From the NCBI GenBank assembly GCA_964624765.1, contig CAZUZO010000039.1:1-24271 (forward strand): 24,271 nt of DNA, given 5' to 3'. Below are positions 16,501 to 24,271 of the stretch, piece after piece (the stretch's first letter is position 1; each line of letters begins with the position of its first letter). A model generated the notes under the pieces. The model was given only the letters and a program-made list of their open reading frames with translations, did no database searches and was not told the DNA's origin. Position numbers and translations under genes: made by a program. This DNA comes from JAGTVB01 sp964624765. Lineage in GTDB: Bacteria; Pseudomonadota; Gammaproteobacteria; HK1.

Positions 16501-19123
16501 CAGCCGAGACGTCGTGCAGCGCGAGCGCCATGGCGGCCTCACCCCCCTCGAGCGCCCCCGTCAGGGAGGGCACCCGCAACGTCAAGTCCGGCACTGTCAC
16601 CGTCCATTCATCACGGGCCAGGGCCGCCCGCAGCGCACTCACCGAGGGCGCGCTGACCACCTGGCCGGCCAGCCGCAGCGGCCCCTTGAGCCCCCTGGCG
16701 GCGCCGGCGATGCCGAGCTCGTGCAGTTCGGCCTCGCTCTTGACGGTGAACTGGTCGTAGCCGCCAGTAACCGCCAAGCTCCCCCCCACGGTGCCGGCCA
16801 GGGTGGGCGCCTCGGGCAGCGCTTGGTTCAGCACCGCCAAATCCGGCTCGTCCAGGGCAAGGGTGAGGTGAAGCGGCGCATCGCGCAACCGCCGCTCGAG
16901 CGGCATCGCCACCAGCGCCAAATCAATGGGCAAAGTCGACTGTAGCGCCACTGTCTCTCTGCCGCCTTGCATGACGGACAGCGTGGCATTGAGTTGCTCG
17001 TGCTCATAGCGGACCGTGGCTTCGGCACGCTCCAGGGGCAGCGTGTCCTCGCCGCTCGAGCGCAGCGTCACCGTGCTCGCGAAAACCGGCGCCGTGAGCG
17101 ACCCCCTCAAATCGGCTTGGCCGCCCAAGCGCCCAGCCACCGCCGGGGGCAAGGAAAAGACCCGCTGCAGAAAGTTGAGATCGATATCCGTGGCCTCGAA
17201 ACGCACCTGCTTGAGTTCATCGCCAATGAGGGCGCCCGCCACCTCGATGGACTCCTCTGCATGGGTGAGCCGAAACGGCTCGACCCGGATGATCTCCGCC
17301 GTGCGCACCACCTTGAGCGGTGTGCTGGCGCGCCAGGTGTGGTCCGCGAAACGCAGGTCAAATTCTGGGATGGTGAGCTGTTGGCGCTCCGTATTCGCCG
17401 TCGCGCTGCCCTGAAGGCGGGCGTAGAGTGGCGATGACTCGGCCGTTTCCGCGCCAAAGTCGAGCCGATGGGCGGCGTTGGCATAGGCATACTGGCTTTG
17501 CGCCAAGAGCGCCTCGATGCGAAGCTCGCCAAGGCGTAGCGCCTGCGCTTGCAACCGGGCGTTGGCCCGGGGCTCGGCCCCGAGGTCCATCGCTTCATAA
17601 ACGAGCTCCAACCCATCGAGCCGGGTGTCCTCATAGCGGAGATCGTTTCCGCTCAGCACCCCGCTCGTTGTGACCTTCGGCCACGCACCTTCGAGCTCCC
17701 CGGTGAGCGAAAGCTGCCCCCCGAGGGTATCGGAGCCAAGCAGCGCTTGTAAATCGGCCGGTGTCACTGACACGGTATAGTCCAACTGGGAACGACCGGC
17801 GAGGTCGATTTCCCCAGCCAAATTGGCCTCGAGGACCGAGGTGTTGAGATCAAAGGCCTCGACCTCGACACGCTCGCCGCGCGCCTTGAGCCGGATGTCG
17901 GAGGGGGCGATGGCAACATCACCCACATAGGAGCGCTCGATCGCAAGCTGCAAGCGGGCGCGGCGCTGAGCCGGCTCGAAGCCCTCGCCGGTGAGCTGCA
18001 GCTGCAGGTTGAGGTCGCTCTCGAGTCCCGCCCTGGCGACGAGCGTCGAGAGATCGAGCGCACTGACGCTGAGGCGGCCGTGATAGGTCGTGTGCTGGTG
18101 CTTTGGGTGGAGCTTGGCCTCGAGCGCCAAGGTGCCCCCCTCTTTGGCCACGAGCTGACCCTGGACAGCCAACCCGTCATTGCTCGCCGTGCTAGTGATT
18201 TCACCTTCAACCTCACCGTGCAACGAGGCATCGCCGAGAATTCGCCCGATCTCGCCGACATCAAGGGGCTGCAGGGCGAGCCTTAGCATGGATTGCGGTG
18301 GCGGTTCCCCTGCGGATGGTTCTGCCACACCACCGGCCGACTGGAAAAGATCGAGCGGAAAGGTGCCGACAAGGGTCACGGTGGATTCAGCGGTTTCCAG
18401 CCGCACGTCCCGGAAGGCCAGAGCGTCCGGCGTCCGGGAAACCGTCCCCTGCAGCGTTTTCAGCACCACGTCGCCCGGCTCGGCGCGCGCCGTGAACTCT
18501 TGCACTGCCACCCGGAAGCCCTGCGGATCGAACCGGCCATGGAGCTGAAGCCCGATGTCCTCGATGGCCCGGGTGCCCGCTGCCGCTGCGAGCCGCAGGC
18601 GGATGCGACCGTCGCTTAACACCAGCTTATCTAGTGTCACCGTGAGCGAGGAGGGGGCATCTTCGCCGGGCTCGGGTTTAAGCGATAGCACCCGCTCGAG
18701 ATTCAAACGCCCGTCGGGTTCCTCAACAAGGTTTAACCTCGGTGATACGATCTCGATGAGCTCAATGTGCAACCGGTCCTGCAGGAAAGCGCGCAGACTG
18801 TAGCGCAGCCGTAGCATTTCGATGGCAATGACGGTGGTGCCATGGGCATCCTTTAGCGTGATATTCGAGAGCGTCGGATCCGTGAGGATCGAGCCCTCGA
18901 GCGAGCCCACCTCGAGAGAACCGTCGAGGGACGTCGAGACCAGTGCGGTAACACCACGAACCAGTGCGATTCGAAGCGGGGCCACCAGCGGTTCCGCCCA
19001 GCGCGGCGCAGCGACGGCACAGCCGAGCAGAACCGCAAGCGCAAGCAACGACCAAGCGAACGCTTTAATGAGCCTGCGCAGCATCCTTAAGAGCTTGACC
19101 GACGACAAGTTTTCGGAATACAT
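13577..19123 (-). CDS. tamB: TamB-like translocation/assembly module protein (DUF490), unusually long
   Basis: AsmA-like periplasm-spanning protein, anchored in the inner membrane, of the family implicated in phospholipid transport to the outer membrane and, with TamA, in outer-membrane protein assembly. The product is 1848 aa against about 1260 in Escherichia coli. A basic N-terminus and one membrane anchor (about residues 18-40, AFAWSLLALAVLLGCAVAA) precede TamB-type N-terminal motifs (SLEGSILTDPTLSNITLKDA). Then comes a very long stretch of short alternating beta segments, and the conserved C-terminal domain (about 1480-1848) with GVVTFTGSEDINPILDITA, QQDILSLLIFGRT and SIFVEYHRRLRDP. The frame is uninterrupted over 5.5 kb. 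The start at 19123 follows a G-rich AGGGGGGA; ATG 19084 is a less likely alternative. No tamA lies next to it; the divergent neighbour 62 bp away is a SYLF protein. Confidence 0.92.
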   Translation of the reverse strand: MYSENLSSVKLLRMLRRLIKAFAWSLLALAVLLGCAVAAPRWAEPLVAPLRIALVRGVTALVSTSLDGSLEVGSLEGSILTDPTLSNITLKDAHGTTVIAIEMLRLRYSLRAFLQDRLHIELIEIVSPRLNLVEEPDGRLNLERVLSLKPEPGEDAPSSLTVTLDKLVLSDGRIRLRLAAAAGTRAIEDIGLQLHGRFDPQGFRVAVQEFTARAEPGDVVLKTLQGTVSRTPDALAFRDVRLETAESTVTLVGTFPLDLFQSAGGVAEPSAGEPPPQSMLRLALQPLDVGEIGRILGDASLHGEVEGEITSTASNDGLAVQGQLVAKEGGTLALEAKLHPKHQHTTYHGRLSVSALDLSTLVARAGLESDLNLQLQLTGEGFEPAQRRARLQLAIERSYVGDVAIAPSDIRLKARGERVEVEAFDLNTSVLEANLAGEIDLAGRSQLDYTVSVTPADLQALLGSDTLGGQLSLTGELEGAWPKVTTSGVLSGNDLRYEDTRLDGLELVYEAMDLGAEPRANARLQAQALRLGELRIEALLAQSQYAYANAAHRLDFGAETAESSPLYARLQGSATANTERQQLTIPEFDLRFADHTWRASTPLKVVRTAEIIRVEPFRLTHAEESIEVAGALIGDELKQVRFEATDIDLNFLQRVFSLPPAVAGRLGGQADLRGSLTAPVFASTVTLRSSGEDTLPLERAEATVRYEHEQLNATLSVMQGGRETVALQSTLPIDLALVAMPLERRLRDAPLHLTLALDEPDLAVLNQALPEAPTLAGTVGGSLAVTGGYDQFTVKSEAELHELGIAGAARGLKGPLRLAGQVVSAPSVSALRAALARDEWTVTVPDLTLRVPSLTGALEGGEAAMALALHDVSADLSATWDGATLASAASELEIHGKVGDFPPLDFISKARLESEQLTLQQLSLKTPASRLTGAGEMNLASGAMQVSLGIPQFQLAEFAGVLPRGYPAVVAGTVDIGGTLQTPELNARLHYGTAHITAEATARMEEPQQPFRARVGISHLEVAAFAPELSGQLQALLEVRGSGLTEDTPEARLSLDVESTDFELAPGLAGRVRARFAGATMWVDIFDVTSEPFALSAAGTLSTTESTDLSYRLVMGDLAAVEKNLGVELKARGELTGQVSGQWDALRAQSQLALEEWRYGPWQGAGLRARFAGKALATAPIVTFQASAIEMQGPPLAPSALKLDGRFANQTGTFALKVIDGPFNQSMVAGVIDTEPHLQLRIDPLRLQTEQWTWTNVQPMAILYDEQDELVLRSLELKSAASRLSAAGRLSPRGAIEGRVRLQKLPIRATVSPFAPAAPVPDGALSVDLALDGTLAKPRLDGTLQVAGLRWTEQALGDVRAAITSSGPMFRADATWIDGDEVLLSLAGRLNTEAATALALDIEAPSFDLARLESFTPAIQESAGRLRIDLEVQGTLDQPAAHGVVEIQDGRLVHAAIGEPYTDIQTRALFRGHRLDIERFEVNSGSGLARLQGWLETEGLAVSRANLTLDTDQFTAIKTRDIEAVVSSNLTLRGSQAELAAAGRVTVPRARIRVANLPATGPAEVEPWELTVDGVYGPGPHAVTTFGTAEVKAVIGPAEATANPLAFLQADIQLDMPRNVWIQGRGMAIELNGQLHLRKDLGRPVRLAGDVETVRGFASLIDRRFNLKKGVVTFTGSEDINPILDITASYETAGFTIYITVTGRSQAPEVAYRSEPELNQQDILSLLIFGRTSDRLTSSERTTLGKAQQFAGGFAAGMLERTIGRAVGLDTVTIELGHQGRGSRLGVGRYLTQSIFVEYHRRLRDPSQRNRVGNAVTAEFSINPDFTVRAMGSDFGETAIDFLWRRNN

Positions 19124-19185
19124 TCCCCCCTGTCCAACGGACCCCTGTTGTAGACTGTGTCCTTCCGCATGGAGAGGAAAGCGAT

Positions 19186-19761
19186 ATGAAGGTTATCAAG
19201 CGTACTTCGCTGCTGCTAGTGTTGCTGGCAATACCACTGGCCAGCGCCTGGGCCGAAGACAGGTACCAAGCGACTATAAAGGCGTTCAAGGAGGCTGGCG
19301 AAAGTGGCGCCTTCTTCAGTAACGCTTACGGATATGCCGTGTTTCCGAGTATCGGAAGGGGTGGGATTGGGATCGGCGGGGCTCGCGGGAGTGGCCGGGT
19401 GTTCGTCGGCGGGAACCACGTCGGAAACACCACCATGACCCAGCTGACCATTGGCTTTCAGCTGGGCGGGCAAGTGTATAGCATGATCCTCTTCTTTGAA
19501 GACCAGCGCGCCTTCGATGAATTCTCTAGTGGCAGTTTCGAGTTCGGCGCCCAGGCGAAAGCAGTGGCCATTACCGCCGGTGCCTCCGCGGCGGCCACAA
19601 CCGGGGGAAGCTCCGCGAGTATCAGTGGGGGGAGGGGCGATGCCAAAACTGTGGGTGCCTACCACAAGGGGATGGCGGTCTTCACGATCACGAGAGGCGG
19701 GCTCATGTATGAGGCCAGCATCGGTGGACAGAGGTTCACTTTCACACCCAAGGAAAGCTGA
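19186..19761 (+). CDS. Secreted SYLF (YSC84) lipid-binding domain protein
   Basis: Periplasmic or envelope protein of 191 aa. A signal peptide (MKVIKRTSLLLVLLAIPLAS, likely cleaved after SAWA at residue 23) leads into one SYLF/YSC84 domain. The family pattern is clear: AFFSNAYGYAVFPSIGRGGIGIGGARGSGRV is followed by QLTIGFQLGGQVYSMILFF, an Ala/Gly/Ser-rich middle (about 120-150) and AVFTITRGGLMYEASIGGQRF at the end. Family members bind anionic phospholipids; the bacterial role is poorly defined. The start is supported by GAGAGGAAA a few bases upstream. It is transcribed divergently from tamB, so the two may share a 62-bp control region. It converges on the alpha/beta hydrolase gene. Confidence 0.9.
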   Translation: MKVIKRTSLLLVLLAIPLASAWAEDRYQATIKAFKEAGESGAFFSNAYGYAVFPSIGRGGIGIGGARGSGRVFVGGNHVGNTTMTQLTIGFQLGGQVYSMILFFEDQRAFDEFSSGSFEFGAQAKAVAITAGASAAATTGGSSASISGGRGDAKTVGAYHKGMAVFTITRGGLMYEASIGGQRFTFTPKES

Positions 19762-19898
19762 GGAATCGTGGCGACTATCGCTTCCAAGAAACGGCTTTTG
19801 CGCGGGTTTTTTCCGCTAAGTTCTCGATAAAAAACCGAGTTCCGAAGGGCTTTCAACGACTGCATGCCACGGCGCACTCACATCGTCATCAAACGACA

Positions 19899-19916
19899 CT
19901 TGAGCTTGAGCTTGAG
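19899..19916. repeat. Short tandem repeat, CTTGAG x3
   Basis: Three perfect copies of a 6-base unit in the 183-bp convergent spacer between the SYLF and hydrolase genes. No further meaning can be assigned. No clear intrinsic terminator was found in this spacer, although two A/T-rich runs with weak stems occur at about 19790-19835. Confidence 0.7.
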
Positions 19917-19944
19917 TTACACATTTCAATAAGGGATGGCTGAC

Positions 19945-21030
19945 TCACGGTTCGTTTCTTGAACGCATTTGATCCAGACATTCGACTATAATAGGGACTG
20001 CGGGCGGCATACGGCTGCTATCTTTCGATATATTGCGAATCATAGACAAATGAGTACCGGGAACGGTTCGGTGGTCGATTCCGTCAAGACGCGTGGACTC
20101 AACCGTCACCAGGCCGTCTCCAAGACCGTTGCTCATCGACTTGAGAAAAACTTCTATTTCCTTGGCCATCTTCTGGGCCACCGCGGAGGAACTTTGCCGG
20201 GCATAGTTGAGAATCCGGTCAATATCGCCTTCGTCCCAAGGGCTGACCATGCCGGCAATGATAAGCATCTGAATGCCTTTAGGATGCGGCCGGTTGTTCA
20301 AGGCCTTCAGAAAACGGCTTTTTGGGAGCAACTCAATTTTCGCTTCACCGGCACCGTCGAGGATGCCGCGGAGAATGTGCCCCTGTCCTTCTGTCAGGTT
20401 GACCCACTGATCGCGGATTTCCCCGAATAGGCGAAACCGAGCAAATTCAGAACCGTGATTGGGCGTACCCACCATAATCAGTCCAGCAACCCTGGGCAAG
20501 TCTCCGGCGCGCACTTTCTTGATAAAGGCAATCTGCGGGTTGGTCAGCATCTCGCGCGACACGAGTCCGCCCATACTGTGCGCAACAATAGCGATTTGGT
20601 TGATTCCAAGCGCTTTCAGACGTTTAATTTCATCATGGAAAAACCAGGCAGAATCCACGATCGGCTGATCATTGGGATAATGCATCTGCCAGACGGTTAT
20701 CTCCTGAGCTACCAGCGCTGGCGCAAGGTTCATCCAGACTTTTCCAGGGTCATCCAAGCCGTGAATCAACACTACGGAAGGCGCCTCCAAATTTACTTCT
20801 AGCGGTTCGGCAAATTCCTCACCATAATGAGTTAGGCCGAATGATGTCGCTACTTTTGCCGCCTGCTGCGGAAAAGTTTCTTCCACTGTGTTGCGGATTC
20901 TGCGCCGGAGTTCTTTTTCTTCTTCGGGGAAAAAGCTGAAAAGAAATGCGAGTCCAACCGATAAAGCAATGGCTGTGCCAGTATAAATCAACCACCCCCG
21001 TTTCTTCTTCGGCTTATCTTGACTGCTCAT
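19945..21030 (-). CDS. Membrane-anchored alpha/beta hydrolase (lipase/esterase-like)
   Basis: Probable serine hydrolase of 361 aa, tethered to the inner membrane by one N-terminal helix (about residues 12-34, after a Lys-rich start), with the catalytic domain outside. The alpha/beta-hydrolase core begins with VVLIHGLDDPGKVW (oxyanion region at H90-G91). The nucleophile S152 lies in AHSMGG; D305 (GDGLV) and H327 (GTHLSMI) complete a plausible triad. GLIMVGTPNHGSEFA is typical of lipase/PGAP1-like acyl hydrolases. The substrate is unknown: a lipid, an ester or an acylated protein are all possible. No strong ribosome-binding site precedes 21030. Base composition is noticeably less GC-rich than tamB. 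Confidence 0.85.
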   Translation of the reverse strand: MSSQDKPKKKRGWLIYTGTAIALSVGLAFLFSFFPEEEKELRRRIRNTVEETFPQQAAKVATSFGLTHYGEEFAEPLEVNLEAPSVVLIHGLDDPGKVWMNLAPALVAQEITVWQMHYPNDQPIVDSAWFFHDEIKRLKALGINQIAIVAHSMGGLVSREMLTNPQIAFIKKVRAGDLPRVAGLIMVGTPNHGSEFARFRLFGEIRDQWVNLTEGQGHILRGILDGAGEAKIELLPKSRFLKALNNRPHPKGIQMLIIAGMVSPWDEGDIDRILNYARQSSSAVAQKMAKEIEVFLKSMSNGLGDGLVTVESTRLDGIDHRTVPGTHLSMIRNISKDSSRMPPAVPIIVECLDQMRSRNEP

Positions 21031-21122
21031 AACGGCGTGTAGCAGATTCTCTTGCTCTGCGGTATTCTTGATGACCTTTCCTGACGTCCCATGGGAGCAG
21101 GCCTACGGGTCGCTGCTCTAAG

Positions 21123-21338
21123 AAGCTGTTTCAAAAACGTCGCGAGCGCCGGGCTGGCATGGCGCACGACGGCGACAAAATCGTCAGGAACGATTTTGAA
21201 CAGCCGCAGGCTGGCCCCGAGGGGCGAGCCCCAGGGATGGTGCGAGTAACCACCGCAGTGTACCAGGGAATACATGAGGAGTGCGAACCGGCGTGCGCAC
21301 GCGTCTCCCGGCGCTCGCTAGGGTTTCAAAACATGCTC
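21123..21338. repeat. Inverted-repeat-rich element, probable dispersed repeat
   Basis: It fills most of the 322-bp space between the hydrolase and the glucosidase genes. CAAAATCGT (21176-21184) and ACGATTTTG (21190-21198) form a perfect 9-bp hairpin with a 5-base loop. A wider inverted pair, near perfect, is 21125-21140 with 21190-21204 (GCTGTTTCAAAAACGT against ACGATTTTGAACAGC). GGGGCGAGCCCC around 21212-21223 is a further small palindrome. The sequence GTTTCAAAA occurs directly repeated near both ends (21129-21137 and 21323-21331). No transposase is encoded, and the short frames crossing it on both strands look accidental. It could be a non-autonomous mobile remnant or an intergenic repeat family; a single copy is seen here. 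Confidence 0.5.
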
Positions 21339-21352
21339 TGAGATAAGAAACC

Positions 21353-24082
<2,730 letters not shown>

Positions 24083-24161
24083 AATGATTTCGTATGGGGT
24101 CGTGATTATTGAGCAGCGGCGCCCGGTGCAACCTCGATTGCGCCTATTGGTTTTCCGGCGT

Positions 24162-24262
24162 TGGTCATCGTTTCGCCAGCCTGATGACCTTTGCCCTTGG
24201 GGCAGCCGAGGGCTTGGGCACCAACGGTGTGCTCCAGAGCAACCCTGACGAAACGATGACCA
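24162..24262. repeat. Long inverted repeat at the right edge
   Basis: TGGTCATCGTTTCGCCAG (24162-24179) pairs with CTGACGAAACGATGACCA (24245-24262) over 17 of 18 positions, enclosing 65 bases that themselves contain G/C-rich complementary pieces. It starts 80 bp after the glucosidase stop. It could be a terminator-like structure, a repeat element or the end of a mobile element continuing outside the window. No T-run is visible. Confidence 0.5.
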
Positions 24263-24271
24263 TGGCCAGTT

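Noticed and set aside
13724..18803. Many open frames of 60-190 codons on the plus strand opposite tamB
   Set aside because: They are antisense shadows of a GC-rich 5.5-kb gene. Their products are Arg/Pro/Ser-rich, show no recognisable family, and the tamB frame explains the openness.
19762..19944. Bidirectional terminator between the SYLF and hydrolase genes
   Set aside because: A- and T-runs occur at 19808-19836, but no stem longer than about 4 bp could be paired with them.
21027..21341. Two small open frames (82 aa minus, 60 aa plus) between hydrolase and glucosidase genes
   Set aside because: They run through the inverted-repeat element on opposite strands, lack ribosome-binding sites and resemble no known protein.
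24155..24262. Integron attC site at the right edge
   Set aside because: The inverted repeat lacks the GTTRRRY/RYYYAAC core pair in the required places, and no integrase or cassette array is visible.

Overview
The window looks like part of a gammaproteobacterial chromosome, probably from a draft or metagenome assembly: there is a run of 10 Ns at 3869-3878. The Gram-negative assignment rests on an outer-membrane phospholipase A and a D-lactate dehydrogenase that both resemble the enterobacterial proteins closely, a NodT-type outer-membrane factor and a TamB. Most of the window is GC-rich. The last ~4.3 kb reads as clearly less GC-rich. I saw no rRNA, tRNA, CRISPR array or intact insertion sequence.

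Left part (1-9.5 kb) is a carbon-metabolism block. On the minus strand lie the 5'-terminal two thirds of a P2-type cation ATPase, pyruvate kinase, and an LdhA-type D-lactate dehydrogenase whose last codons fall into the assembly gap. On the plus strand, divergent from these, lie a GH100 neutral/alkaline invertase, a glucokinase and a 6-phosphofructokinase. Together they outline sucrose to glucose plus fructose, phosphorylation, lower glycolysis and fermentative lactate formation. The phosphofructokinase is broken by three indels, one of them a 5-bp tandem duplication. The invertase 5' end may also carry a 1-base indel. A well-formed sigma70-like promoter with an overlapping palindrome lies about 270 bp upstream of ldhA.

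Middle part (9.7-19.8 kb) is an envelope block: OMPLA (pldA), a lone NodT-type outer-membrane factor with its own good promoter, a K+-channel-like protein, a very long TamB (1848 aa, minus strand) and, divergent from it, a secreted SYLF/YSC84-domain protein. Three of these (OMPLA, TamB, SYLF) belong to families that act on or bind phospholipids. OMPLA carries Asp where the catalytic Asn is expected.

Right part (19.9-24.3 kb) has lower GC. It holds a membrane-anchored alpha/beta hydrolase (minus), a ~215-bp element rich in inverted repeats that looks like a dispersed repeat, and a 909-aa GH63-type glucosidase. The window ends in a long inverted repeat of unknown origin.
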